From NCBI GenBank assembly GCA_026874595.1, contig CM049316.1, positions 59,221,676 to 59,285,675 of the forward strand: a DNA stretch of 64,000 nt, read 5' to 3'. Positions 1 to 12,779 of this stretch are shown one piece after another. The notes beneath the pieces were generated by a model. That model was given only the letters and a program-made list of their open reading frames with translations, was not told the origin of the DNA and did not search any database. The position numbers were made by a program, and so were the translations under genes. The DNA comes from Sipunculus nudus. Its lineage: Eukaryota; Annelida; Sipuncula; Golfingiida; Sipunculidae. Every line of letters starts with the position of its first letter. Within the stretch, counting starts at the first letter, position 1.

Positions 1-337
1 ATTGGTGTGCTATATGTCTTATACACCTTATTCATATTTGTGTACTGCTATATTATTATAATTTTTGATATCAACTTATTCCCTTTGTCAAATTAATAAT
101 TATATACCTTATGTAAGAAATGGTACAAAGACTGCCATCAGTATGTAAAAGAATAAATTTATCAAGACTTCCTTCATCAAACCATGGATCTGGATTTAAT
201 AGCAGTGTTTTTTTGTTGTTGGCAAGGTCCAGACTATCATCTAAATTCTTAAGCTTTTAGGAATCGAGACAGGGAAAGGTCTGTGAGGAATAAATATTAC
301 CAAACCAACTAACCACAAGAGGGGACCCAAATTAACA
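1..337. other. Non-coding AT-rich DNA
   Basis: AT-rich sequence with frequent stops in all frames and no recognisable gene or RNA. It leads into the composite repeat that starts near 338. Confidence 0.5.
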
Positions 338-3300
338 AGTGACCCATGGGTCATGACGCTCAGCTGACTGGGAAGAGATTCGCAAAAGGAAATTTTATCA
401 CCAGAATGGTTGTATATACCCATTCAACTGAAGCATCAAACAGATTAACCAACAGGCCAAGATTTAGTCTGTATTTATATATCTCAAAAACAGAGAAAAA
501 TGTGTAAACTTTTAAAACTAGAATACGGGTAACCGACAAGTGACTACATGTATCTGCCAAAATCGGATAGTGAGGCATGGATTGAGTGGCAAGGGGAAAT
601 AGAGTGAGGTATGTTGCATATTAGCATGGATGTCTGCAGCCTAAATGTGTATGTAGGTTGTGCCACCTACCACAAATCCAGAAAGCTGTCCAAGTGGTAT
701 ACACCTGCAAAATTTTAGGCAGAAAAGTCAAACCACTACATGTATATGAGCGATTTTTGCCCATGGCAGACAAACAGACAAACACTGTGCAAAAATCTTT
801 GCAGGTAACCCCTCCAGTTTTGTGTATGATAAAGACCTATGTGAGATCTAAACACATGCACAATTTTGGCCCAATCGGTCAAATGGTTCCTGAGATATGA
901 GCTTGGATGTGTCCAGCGTTAACTAGAATGTAGGTGGCGCCACCTGTCATAAAATCAAGAAAGCTGTCCACGATGTATAAACCTGCAAAATTTTAGGCAG
1001 TTATGTCGAACCACTACAGAGAAATGAGTAATTTTAGGCCACGGCAGACTAACAGACAGACGCTGTGCAAACATTGTTACAGGTGGCACCACCATTTTTT
1101 GTGTATGTTACAGAGCTATCAAAGGGCTACATTTGTATTAATTTTATTTCCTGATCGGTCAAACGGTTCCCGAGATATAAGCTTGGATGTCATCAGCGTG
1201 AACGTGAACGTAGGTGGCGCCACCTGTCATAAAATCAAGAAAGCTATCCTGGATGTATACACATGACGAATTTCAGGTGAATTAGTCAATTCACTGCAGA
1301 GATATGAGTGATTTTAACCCAAGGCAGATGAACAGATGGACACTGTGCAAACATGGTTACAGGTGGCGCCACCGTTTTTTGTGTATGTTATAAAGCAATC
1401 CAAGGGCTACATTTGTATCAATTTTATGATCGGTCAAACGGTTCCCGAGATATGAGGGTTTATGAGTGGAAACAGACCCACAAATGGACACTGGATAGAG
1501 AGGAAAGGTCAGAGGTCAATGCAAATTGGTTAGGCACCAGTTCACATGTGACCCGATAATAGGTGTAAGTTTGGGAAAAATCGGTCCATTAGTCTCCGAG
1601 GAGCTCTCTGGAAACGAACGCCGCCGCGGCGGAGGAACTCGGTCAAAAACATAGTATCCGCAAAACTTCGTTTTGGCGGATACAAAAATACAGGTGGCTC
1701 CACCAGTCTGCAGAAACTAATAAAAACACTTAATGGTCAATATCCATGCAAAAAATCATGGTGATCTCTGCATTAGTTGTTCAGATACTTCAGTTTTTTT
1801 ATCAAATTGTCCATTATTCTGAGGGATACTTCCGAGTCCTATAGCTTGAAGGATATGGGTAACAGAGACCTAATTTCAAGTTTCCACAGGCACCTTTCAT
1901 GGGCCTCCTTGCATGACAAGAATGAAGGTTCTAGGTCCAGTTGTTGCAATTTGTACCCTGTTGACAGATAACCACATCTTTAAAGGTCTCAAAAAAAAAG
2001 AAAAAAATTCGTAAAAATTTGAAAAAAAAATAGAGGTGGCACACCTAGTCTGCAGAAACTGATGGAACAGCTCATGATCAATATGTATGCCGAAAATCAT
2101 GACCATCAGTGTTGTAGTTATTGAAATACTGCAGTTTTTGTATCAAATTTTCCATTATTCTGGGGGGGGGGGGTATTTTGGACCCATACAGCTTAAAGAA
2201 TATGGGTAACAGAGACCTAATTCCAAGTTTCCATGGAGACTTTTCATGGGTCTCCCTGTGTGTCAAGAATAAAGATTCTTGGTCCAGTTTTTATGATTTG
2301 TGTCCTGTTAACAGATGTTCATATCTTTAAAGGTCTCAAAAATACAGAAAAATTTCGTAAAAAAAAACGAACAAATACAGGTGGTGCCACCAGTCTGCAG
2401 AAACTTATGAAACACTCCATGATCAATATCCATGCAAACAATTATGGTTATCTCTGCTTTGGTTGTTCAGATACTTAAGCTTTTGTATCAAATTTTCCAT
2501 TATTCTGATCTGTACTTTGGAGTGCCATAGCTCAAAGGATATGGGTAACAGAGACCAAATTTCAGGTTTCCATGGAGACTTATCATGGGTCTCCCTGTGT
2601 GTCAAGAACGAAGATTCTAGGTCCAGTCGTTACAATTTGTACCCTGTTGACAGATAACTACATCCTTAAAGGTCTCAAAAATGGAGAAAACAATTCGTGA
2701 ACATTGAAAAATACAGGTGGCGCCACCAGTCTGCACAAACTGATGAAACATCTCATGATCAATATGTATGTCGAAAATCATGACCATCAGTGATGTAGTT
2801 AATGAGATATTGAAGTTTTTGTATGAAATTTTTTACTATTCTGGGGGGTAATTTTGGGCCCCATAGCTCGAAGGATATGGGTAACAGAGACCTAATTTCT
2901 GGTTTCCATGGAGGCTTTTCATAGGTCTCTCAGTGTGTTGAAAATGAAGATTCTAGGTCCAGTCGTTACGATTTGTGCCACGCTAACAGATGACAGCATC
3001 CTCAAAGGTCTCAAAAATAGAGGAAAAAATCGTAAAAAATCAAACAGTACAGGTGGCGCCACCAGTCTGCAGGAACTGATCGAACATCTCATGATCAATA
3101 TATATGCCAAAAATGAAGACAATCAGTGATGTAGTTATTGAGATATTGAAGTTTTTGTATGAAATTTTTTACTATTCTGGGGGGTACTTTGGGGCCCCAT
3201 AGCTCAAAGAATATGGGTAACAGAGACCTAATTTCTGGTTTCCAAGGAGATTTTTCATGGACCTCTCAGTGTTTCAAGAATTAAGATTTTAAGTCCAGTC

Positions 3301-3757
3301 TTTATGATTTGTGCCTTGTTAACAGATGTTCACATTTTTAAAGGTCTCAAAAATAGAGAAAAAAATTCGTAAAAAATCGAAAAATACAGGTGGCGCCACC
3401 AGTCTGCAGGAAGTGATGTAACATCTCATGATCAATATGTATGCCAAAAATCATGACCATCAGTCAAGTAGTTAATGAGATATTGAAGTTTTTGTATGAA
3501 ATTTTTGACTTTTCTGGAGGGTACTTTGGGGCCACATAGCTCGAAGGATATGGGTAACAGAGACCTAATTTCTGGTTTCCAAGGAGATTTTTTATGGACC
3601 TCTCAGAATCCCAAGTTACAAGGTTCTAGGTCCAGCGGTTACGATTTGTGCCTGGTTAACGGACGGACAGACGGACAGACAGACAGACGGACAGACGGAC
3701 GACGGACAAAGAGTGATCGCTATAGCTCAGATGACTTTCAGTCAGCTGAGCTAAAAA
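338..3757 (+). repeat. Composite tandem-core element, family 1, copy 1
   Basis: The left end carries GACCCATGGGTC followed by CTCAGCTGA (359-367). The right end carries TCAGCTGAG (3742-3750) just after a GACGGACAGAC-type microsatellite (about 3660-3705), so the ends are short subterminal inverted repeats. Between them lie two kinds of tandem unit. Type A (about 600-1700) repeats about every 280 bp. Type B (about 1690-3650) repeats every 336-340 bp. Most units of both types are marked by the perfect palindrome GGTGGCGCCACC (2716, 3052 and 3389 for three successive B units) or a one- or two-base variant. No transposase frame is visible. A Helentron-like non-autonomous element is a reasonable guess from this architecture (left end, tandem core, microsatellite, hairpin end), but it is only a guess. 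A second copy is at 39020-41474. Confidence 0.8.
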
Positions 3758-3829
3758 GGTGGCAGATACCTTGAAATTCATGCAGTTTACCAGAGTGGTG
3801 GTTATTTGAATCAAACATGTTACATGGAA

Positions 3830-4480
3830 ATGTCCTTGAGTTTTTGAGGTGTTTTTAATTTCAGCATAGCAAAGATTTTTCAGGTGTTATTAATTTCAAC
3901 ATGGCCAAGATTGTTGAGGTGTTGTTAATTTCAACATAGCCAAGGTTGTTGAGGTGTTGTTAATTTCGACATCACCAAGGATGTTGAGGTGTTGTTAATT
4001 TCGACATCGCCAATACTGTTGAGGGGTTGTTAATTTCAACATAGCTAAGATCGTTGAGGTGTTATTAATTTCAACATAGCCAAGATTGTTGAGGTGTTGT
4101 TAATTTAAACAAAGCCAAGGTTGTTGAGGTGTTGTTAATTTCAACATAGCCAAGGATGTTGAGGTGTTGTTAATTTCAACAAAGCCAATATTGTTGATGG
4201 GTTGTTAATTTCAAAATAGCCAAAATTGTTGAGGTGTTGTTAATTTCAGTATATAGCCAAGATTGTTGAGGTGTTGTTAATTTCGGTATATAGCCAATAT
4301 TGTTGAGGGGGTTGTTAATTTCAACATAGCCAAATTGTTGAGAGGTTGTTAATTTCAACATAGCCAAGATTGTTGAGTGTTGTTAATTTCAGTATATAGC
4401 CAAGTTTGTTGAGGTCTTGCTTATTTCAACATAGCCAAGATTGTTGAGGTGTTGCTAATTTAAGCTTTTAGCCAAAATTG
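3830..4480 (+). repeat. 35-bp minisatellite
   Basis: About 18 imperfect head-to-tail copies of a 35-bp unit built around GTTGAGGTGTTGTTAATTTC and ATAGCCAAGATT. Variants differ by single substitutions and by small insertions such as CAGTATATAGCC. Any reading frame through it is a by-product of the repeat. Confidence 0.9.
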
Positions 4481-5729
4481 TAAGACTTTTTGAGGATCCT
4501 GTATACATAATCACATATGCAGGGACTAATCTGCTAAAAATGATGTGATCTTGTCCTTGAAACAATGTGATGAAGTCACCCATGTTCCCAAATCACTTCC
4601 AAGTTACATTAATTCCTGGATGATAAAATATTGTGTATACAGTTCACATTGCCACTTCTTAGGTTTTAAATGTCCTGAGGAGATCTGCTGCAGAGTTTCC
4701 AAAATGTCAAAATAATTGAATATTTTTTTCAATGTTTAGTACAATGTTATGACTTTTTAAGTAATATGGAACTCAAACCCACATTTACAACACCACATTT
4801 ACCACCCCTTTTCTTGGTTCTGAATATATGATCCAGGTAACTTAGAATTTCACAAATACAGCCACCCCCAAATTATAACCACTTAGGCAAGTCCCCAAGG
4901 TGATCGCAGTTGTGGGCTTCCACTGTACTTGAATATCACATTCAAAATTCAACTAATTTTAATAATTTTTACAGAAGTGTATATCCTTGTGATCAGCAGA
5001 AAATATACTAGACTTGAACCCAATGTTCGAAAGTAAAAATGACTGTATTAGAAATGTTCTATTCTCTTTGTTACAGATAAAATCATCACTAAGAACAACA
5101 TGATAAAAAACCATTTATCCTCGCTCCTCTTGGTTTGGGATTTTATCTTCAACTTCTGGGACTGACCATGAATCAATAGTCATTTCCACATTATCTCACT
5201 GCATCAGAGCGGCCTTGTTACGTGACCTTGCTGAAAAAAATTGATCCACATAGTGAGAGTTTTCTGGGAATTCATGAACTGTGCAGCCAACTCTCCACTC
5301 CCTTTTCTAATATTCATAATTAAATACAGTAATTCTTGCCAGCTACAGAACTTAATATGGATATGGACCTACTCTGACAGCAATGATAGTTCAAAATAAG
5401 TGCATTTTACTTAAAGGGACCCAATCTGTTATCTGAGTGGGTAATTTTGTGAACCTTTTGTAAAATTATGCTAAAGGTGCCAAACCAATGGTACACATAT
5501 TGTCCCATTTTTTCATATCCATGTTTTAATAATGTAAGGCACCTGCTAACATGGCTGTCAGTTGTGATCCTATGTCAAACTACAGCACCTGGTAGAAAAT
5601 CAGAAAAACCTGAGTGTTGCAAAAGACAAAAGATGGGATTGCTTCACAAGCTCACAACAACTAATGACATATTTAAGTATTTCTTGATTTTATAAAAAAA
5701 AAATGGTAAAATGTGAGAAGACTGTGTAA
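4481..5729. other. Non-coding DNA
   Basis: AT-rich sequence with no convincing exon. Around 4850-4935 there is a short fragment ending in a 'caagtccccaaggtgatcg...tccactgtactt' style terminus seen in other dispersed repeats of this window. Confidence 0.4.
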
Positions 5730-6560
5730 AAGTTTAACTGATATTATATGGAAATATGCTCGGAAAAGAGGTCAGTATGGATATAAAAGTAACAAACATC
5801 ATTTCAAATGAAAACCATACATGTCTGTTGATATATTTTGACAACAGCATTGTAAAGTATCTGGGAGATTGTTTGAAACCAGCCTCCAGGCAGAATGGGC
5901 TGCAGTATTGTGAACACACTATACAAACCAAACAAAGATGGCGGAAATATATATGGACAGAGGTGGCAATAAGTATACAAATCAAGACAAACATGGCTGA
6001 AATATATAATGGATAACGGCTTCAATAAGTATATAGGAGAATATGTGGAACTATAAGCTCAGGGCTTATATAAAAGTCAGGGCATACACACCGCAAATGA
6101 ATGCAAAAGGTTTAAATATAGTGGACGTCGACAATATTATGATGTGCTGGACATTCTGCTTAACCTGGCAGAGGGTGGCATAAAGATGGCTGAAAACATA
6201 AATTAGAGAATGTTACGGTTAGAGTATATTGGAGATGAGGCAGGACTAAGCTCCAGGCAGAGGGGAGTGATATGGTGAATCATCGAAAGCGAGTCCATGA
6301 CGCAAATCAAAATAAAGATGGCCGAAAATATACACCAGGCAAATATACTGTACAAATATGTGTGAAGATTATGCAGAACCAAGCTCCAAGCAGAGGGGGT
6401 GTGAATTAAGGTACGGGGGTTGGGAGCTAGTGCAGTGACTCGCCACACTAACACGATGCGTCTGGCCACAAGGACTGTCCACTCATCTCCATCTATTCTG
6501 ACCATAGCTTTTATCTGCCCCTGGTGACACATATTCATAACCCACAAGCGTGGAAGGAAA
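5730..6560. repeat. Degenerate tandem repeat block
   Basis: Recurrent motifs AAGATGGC(C/G)GAAA(A)TATA and AGC(T)CCA(G/A)GCAGAG are spaced irregularly through the block (for example near 5880, 5935, 5990, 6190, 6250, 6318 and 6388). This indicates an old, diverged tandem repeat with a unit of roughly 120-150 bp. A 114-codon minus-strand frame (6203-6547) overlaps it and is not supported as a gene. Confidence 0.5.
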
Positions 6561-7058
6561 TTGTATTTCTTTTATTGACCCCTGGAGCCTGTGAGCACCG
6601 TCGTCTGCTTACAAGCTGCGAAGGATGAAAAACGCTCTGGGTCTGACCCATAGTGTTAGCCACGGCCCCGCCTGACGTATTGATGTATCCGTCTGCCACA
6701 ACCTATACACACAAGGTTACTCTTTATCGGCTGCAAAATTTGAGAAGACCAGCACCCCACAGCGCTGGAGAGCTGCAGGCTGTTCTTGCCAGGGTTTGAC
6801 ACAGTCACAAACACAGCACTGGCTTAAGTAAAGAGGACTAGTGAAGTCAAGAAATCACCTGCCCTTCCAGCTAGTGAAGTAAACAAATCACTAGTCTGTC
6901 AAGCCAATAAAAAAGTACTTATAAATTAAGTGTTTACTGACATAAAGAGAAACACTGCCATGATCCTTAACACTAAAGCAGCACTGGGATAAAAGGCTGT
7001 TAAAGTCAAGTGCTCAGTGCTGGTTTCTTATCCTTACTGGGATAAAAGGTAAGGACCA
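6561..7058. other. Unassigned, partly GC-richer non-coding DNA
   Basis: The segment 6590-6800 is richer in GC than its surroundings and has no recognisable frame or RNA. 6830-7050 is ordinary AT-rich DNA. Confidence 0.35.
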
Positions 7059-7066
7059 ATATATAT

Positions 7067-7118
<52 letters not shown>

Positions 7119-7119
7119 T
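7059..7119. repeat. (TA)n microsatellite
   Basis: Nearly pure TA dinucleotide tract with single-base interruptions. Confidence 0.95.
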
Positions 7120-10034
7120 CAAAGACAAAGGATGAAATCATCAATGGATAATAGGGCCTGCTGAGGTCAGGCAAATGATATGAACTATATGCTAATTCAA
7201 AGATTAATTTAAATGTATTTTCTTGTCTATATTTGTTGAAATGCAACAAATCAGTGAAAGAATTATTTGAGTTTTCCTTTATATTGCAGCCTGATTTGGG
7301 CTGAAAATTGTAAAAACATATGATACAATGAGGGTACAGGCTGAAAATGACCAAACAGAGGGTGTAGGCTGCACCAAAAATGATAGTTTAATTGGTGAAA
7401 AACTGACTGATAATATTATAAAACTCTCTTAATACTTTCTGTTTTGACTAATATGAACAGTTGTGTCCTCAAACTGATTCATTCACAAGATGATTCTGTG
7501 CCGAAAGGCAGCAAGACCATGCTTAATGGTGGTTTTACTAGCTTTGGGCATCAAGACACACATAAATATCAAGCCCTGCTAATAAACACACACACATGCA
7601 ACAAGGGTCCCGGGGCCATAATCAACCAGTGCACAATGACAAACAACCTCAGAGTACTACTCTTCGTAGTTACCCAAATTACCGTTCAACAGGTCTCATT
7701 ACCCACAACCATTCTGATTACGGTGAAGACCTATTGATCCCATACACAGCAGTCTCTTGCAGGTTCGGTACCGATACATTCATCTGGGATCAAAGACATA
7801 ACCGAGATATCAGATCGGCTCGAAGCCCGGTAAAGTGTCCGGCCACGCCTGCCTTTCAAGTCTCAATACCGCTCTCAGACAAAATGCTTCCTTTTCTATA
7901 TCGTCCTACTTATGCTGAGCACACTTAAGTTAATGTCATATTGCAAACACGTTATATCTAGTAACTAGTGGCCACTAACGTTACCATATATCCTACTGAT
8001 GTGATATTCTGGCTACGACAGGACCTTGGCCATCACAGAAACGTCTTTACTTTGAATCTGTTACACACAATCAACTATGATGGCCATATATCATGTTGCT
8101 GCTTACAGACACTTTGTCATATGAGAAATTATTGCAGGAAAACGGGACCTTGGTCATATGAGAAAGTCCTTTAGTCACCATCAAGTATTCAGTACCTACT
8201 ACCAATTCTCACCATTTAGTACTCAGTACCTACTACCACTGCTAGAAGCCTGATTGAAGTCATATATTGTGATAATTGCAGGACCTAGATAATAGGAGAA
8301 TCTGTAGTGTCAGAAGTTGCTACCTTGATCATAATCAATCTTAGACAGCATACCAGCAACCTATGATCGATTATTAATTGCTTTTGGAAGCGTTGGGAAT
8401 CAATTGTAATTTTATAATCATCAGTAAAATTTAAATGACCCATGGGAGATTTCAAATACATGTACATCCTCTCAATTAATAAATATGCCTGCATATTGGC
8501 TACTATATGTAATCACACTATATGCTACATGTATATATAGTAAACTTAGGTGTGAATCTATTGGTAAACTAAGCTGTAATTCTTTCAAAAGATCATAATT
8601 ATTACATTAAGTGTAAATGAATATATATTTATATGATGCAGTCAATAACCAAAAAATATCCATCACACAACTGGTAAATCTGGTAAAAACTACACGTTTA
8701 AACTGATGTGCATGATTAATAAATCATTTAACGATGACTTGTGGTAATGAAAAATTTGCTTTGATTATTCATATACGCATGTCTGTATTATACACACATT
8801 ACACAGAGAGATGAACAAGGGCATTCACTTCATCACAGAACATTTACTGATAAACCTTTGTGGTTTACCTTGAGCTTGCATCATTTGATCTAGGACAAAA
8901 ATACTATTCCCTTGTAATACCAAATAAACTTGTGACCATCCACTGTGAGAGCACTCGCTGCGGTAAACAGGTAACACTTCGCTCCTGGGTTTATAGTTAA
9001 TCTACCTGAGTGAGCAATACTAATTCTAGCATGATCTGTATATAATGCAATTACATGCCAATTAAACATTCTTACCTCAGTCAACAAACGAGACATCATT
9101 CTTTTGGTTTTTTTTATATGATCGCTTTAAATACAATAAACTTGCTTGTATATTATAAAAGTTAAAGGCTTCCTATCACTTAAGAATTTTAGGTTACTTT
9201 TTTGAGATTACAGTTAAGATGTTGCTTGATTGAACTCTAATTCCAGTTTTTACAAGCTTGTCTGCACTTCCTGAATTAAGTTGCACAGTCTAATATTTCT
9301 TATTTAATTGTCCCTTTTGGAAGTTTAAACTGTTCATTTACTTTATTATTGCATACAGATCTGTCACCACTCATTTATTAACCATTTGAATGTATATACT
9401 GATAAGTTCTTTAAATGTAGTACTACAATGAAACCTAGAAATTACAACCACCCACAGGACCTTGATAAAGTGGTCTCATTTTCCTGGTGGTCATCTAAGG
9501 AGGTCTGATTTAAAGAGAAAGAAAAATTGGGACTGTGAAAAAGTGGTCATTATTTTTAGGTGGTTGCTAAACCGAGCTGGTTGCTAGGTGAGGTTTTACT
9601 GTGTATCTCTTCAGTCACAATTTAGTAGTAAACTTCTACAAAGCCATTACTCCATCGGAAGACTTTCTTCTTCTGTCCATTAACCCTTTTCTGCATGATT
9701 GTCAAGATGCATTCATTTATCATGAAAATGTATTATGCTGCACCTGGATACTTATTAACCCTTTATAATGCACATGCCTTGTATGACAAATTCCCCCATT
9801 AAAGATACGTAAATATTTGCAGAGTATGTGTGTTATCTCACTTTGGCTTATTACATAAGTTTCCCAGCAAACCCCCCAGGCACTCAGACTTAACCCAATC
9901 AGCTGTTTTACACCTTGTTATGGTTGTGTGTGTGAGTAAACACAGTCAACGTGTGTCCGTTAACTATAAACAGACTACATGACCAGAGTTTCAATCTTGA
10001 GCATGTGCAATAATTTCCCACCAAGTAAAAGAAA
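7120..10034. other. Non-coding DNA with dispersed repeat fragments
   Basis: No gene recognised. 7590-7925 is GC-richer and open for about 110 codons on the plus strand with no recognisable domain. 8320-8450 is a diverged copy of the repeat at 34640-35045. 9425-9605 looks like a short dispersed element: it opens with AATGAAACCTAGAAATTACA and closes with GGTTTTACTGTGTA, with GTGGTC/GTGGTT motifs inside. Confidence 0.4.
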
Positions 10035-10262
10035 CATGAAAGATAAGAAACACTTGTTCAAAGCTTGAAAAAATCTAAATTTGTGAAGTTATACTGTATG
10101 GCCACCAGATGGCATTCATGCTATGTTTATGTTTAGCACCACTGATTGTGCCTGATGCAAGCTTTTTTCCACATGTGCACAGAAGTAACCAAACAGTTTT
10201 ATTGGCAAATATTGGCAGATATCTTAATAGGATATACCTTGAAGGAGAACAGCCTATATTGC
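10035..10262 (+). repeat. Dispersed repeat, family G, copy 1
   Basis: Aligns by eye with 61865-62095. Both contain TTTGTGAAGT, then a GGCCACCAG(A/G)TGGC(A/G)T core, then GCTATGTT, and further on ATATTGGCAGATA. The copies are diverged but collinear over about 200 bp. Class unknown; a SINE or MITE is possible. Confidence 0.6.
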
Positions 10263-11827
10263 ATGAACCAGTTTATTTAACGTACCTGGTATGTGAGTAG
10301 GTTCCTCTTTATGTAAAACTGTTCTAGCTTCCATTCTTAAAATCTATAAAGAGCCCAATTCTATTCAAATTAATTTCTCATTTGCTCTGACATGCATGGG
10401 CCTCTGTTAGTGTGCTCAATTGAATTTATCAAAGAAAAAAATTTTTTTTTGTCATTTGCAAGTTTCTGAGATATGACATGCTACAGCAGTTGTAAATGCT
10501 TCTAGGATATTACTGTAAATTATAGTATGTGACTCTGTAGAAAGGACTCCTCAGACACCACAATTTCCTGCTGCTCTCCCACAAAGTCATTACACTGAGC
10601 TTTCAATTTTGCTTACCTAAGGTTTTGTGATTGTCTACAAATTATCCATGATTGTCTGTGGCTGCCTGTGACCACTCCTCAAATTTTGCAATCATGTACA
10701 ATATCCTGCTATTTTCTATAATCAAACCACAAATCAGTGGCGGATCCTGGGTCCCCCCCCCCCCTTTTTTTGAGCTGAAACAAACTTTTTTTGAGGGTTT
10801 CACACAAAATTTTGTGACCTGGCCCCCTCATTTCTGGACCCGAGGACCTTTTTTAGGCTTTCTTTTAGTCTCTCTTGGTTGAACCCTCCCCTTTCCAAAA
10901 TCATGGATCTGCCCCTGCAAATTATTACACAACCAGTAGTACAGTTCTGCTCACACTCTAAGAATTGGGTTATGTTCTTTCATATAAGAGAAAAATCACC
11001 CAAAAATTTAAGATAACTGCAATATATGTGATCTGCTTCATGATAAATTGGATGTTTCCATCAAATTTTTTTTTTTTATTTCCTTGCCTGGCCGGAACTC
11101 CTACTTTTATGCCATGACACTCTAAATAACAACAAGCCCTACTCTATTTATTAACCTAGTTCATACACCATGAAACCCACTGTTCCTTAAGTGTTTTATT
11201 AATTCCAAACACTAGCTTTAGCAATTATTCTTGATTCTTGAATAATGTAAAAGTTCATTGTTATTTTGTCACCAAATTAAATAAACTATTTGTGTACAAC
11301 TCTCTTTCAGGTCAGTTATAAATAACAATTATTATAACTTTCATATAAGTCTGCATTATGTGTACATACTTAAATTCACAGCTCTCCTCCTACTTTCGAC
11401 AAAGTTCCCATTTACACAATCATTGAGTGTGAGAAAACATTCATATATATGATGTGAGGAACTTTAAACAGTTGCTTTTAGTTACAAAAAGGGCCACTAG
11501 ATGGCAACAGCATACAATGTACCATGTGGAACAGTGCTGGCAATGGACCCTTTCTGGAATTACATTTATTTTGCTTTTATTGAATTTGAAGAACTGTTTT
11601 TTTTTTTTTTTTCAAATTTCCAGTATCCCTTTAAAAACAACAGTATATACTTTGTATATGGTAAAATACAGGAAAAGATTACACAGCTGAAAGGAAACTT
11701 GGATGAACATTTTTCTATGGATGAAAATACTGACCCATCCCCCTTCCATTTTTTCCTGTTTTATATATTACTATACCTTTATTTTATTACCCCTCACTGC
11801 ACCATTGAAATTACACATAAATTGTAG
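10263..11827. other. Non-coding DNA
   Basis: AT-rich with homopolymer runs (C-run near 10755, T-runs near 11065 and 11600). The segment 10735-10915 resembles a short dispersed repeat (GTGGCGGATCCTGG ... GGATCTGCCCCTG inverted ends). No gene recognised. Confidence 0.4.
10737..10918. repeat. Short element with inverted ends
   Basis: The left end, GTGGCGGATCCTGG, and the right end, ATCATGGATCTGCCCCTG, are imperfect inverted repeats about 150 bp apart, in the style of a small MITE. A C-run and T-run lie just inside the left end. Confidence 0.4.
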
Positions 11828-12137
11828 GTGTTAGGTTTTCATTCATTCTCACATGGTCCCTCGGACCTGAAAGTCATAAATCTGGTGAAGACCTTTGGCA
11901 GAGGTCCTAGTAAAGACAGAATGATCAGGGTTGGAATGTCCATAAGACATGGTGAATTACCACTTGCACTTTGATTTCTATTGCCCCAATTGCAACATCT
12001 GAGTTTTAGTGTGTATGGAAAATGGCGACCATGTGGAATAATTGGCAGGATTACCCAGTCAGGGTTCGATAAGGGCAGCATGGGTGGGACTGGAAAATAC
12101 TCCGAGGTCACCATCCAGGCTGAAATGTAATTGCTGA
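11828..12137 (+). pseudogene. Possible broken reading frame, unidentified
   Basis: One plus-strand frame is open from 11828 to a TAA at about 12130, except for a single internal TGA near 11971. It reads as ordinary-composition protein, including GRGPSKDRMIRVGMSIRHGE before the stop and IIGRITQSGFDKGSMGGTGK after it. I do not recognise the family. The minus strand is also open for about 100 codons here, so the plus-strand reading may be chance. No start codon, splice signal or neighbour supports a gene. Confidence 0.2.
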
Positions 12138-12387
12138 CAGTTAGATGCAATAGGATGTGTATCAGCTGTTTTTAGGGGAGAATAACACTTTTTGTGACCA
12201 CAACCAAATCCACAAATGATAGGAGGATATATCAATATCTGAACTCTATGAGAATAAAACAGCATACTGATATAGTCAAGATCTTGACAAAAGGATTTGT
12301 TGCCATAAAAAGATATATTAGTCAATACTGCCGCTCAATGGATCAGTATATTAATAACTGAAACAGCATCATATTAAGTAAGAAAGA

Positions 12388-12760
12388 CTGGCACACTGAC
12401 AGGTCAGGAATGGACCCTGCAAAGGGTTCATAGCCTTCCTGTGTGGATGCTTGAAAATTATAATCAAGGACTGATTACATGAACTGACAGAGGGGACTGA
12501 CCATTTACAGTATTAAAGTAATCAAATAAAGATCTTAACATTTGAATTACTGACAGTTGTGTATGAAAATGAAAACACTGTAAAGCAGAGCATCCCCACA
12601 CAAAAGGGGCATAATTGCATCAGATGTATTAAACTGTAACCTTGGTTAGCATGTTAATCAGTAGGACAGTCCTGTGAGCCACATGTGGAAGATTGAAGGT
12701 TATGGAAAAATGGCATGGCTTTAATCCACAAGCTTTTTCATAAAATTAGCCTTGTGACCT
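12388..12760 (+). repeat. Dispersed repeat, family 2 left part
   Basis: Starts at CACTGACAGGTCAGGAA and is collinear with 24786-25075. Shared landmarks are TGCTTGAAAA, AGGGGCATAATTGCAT and AATCAGTAGGACAGTCCTGTGA. It breaks off before the TGACCT modules seen in other copies. Confidence 0.65.
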
Positions 12761-12779
12761 TTGACTTTGTGACTCCAAA

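Noticed and set aside
338-3757. CRISPR-like array
   Set aside because: Units of 280-340 bp vary throughout, with no short identical repeats separated by unique spacers, in a eukaryotic genome.
6203-6547. 114-codon minus-strand frame as a gene
   Set aside because: Overlaps a degenerate tandem repeat, has no domain I recognise and no clear splice context.
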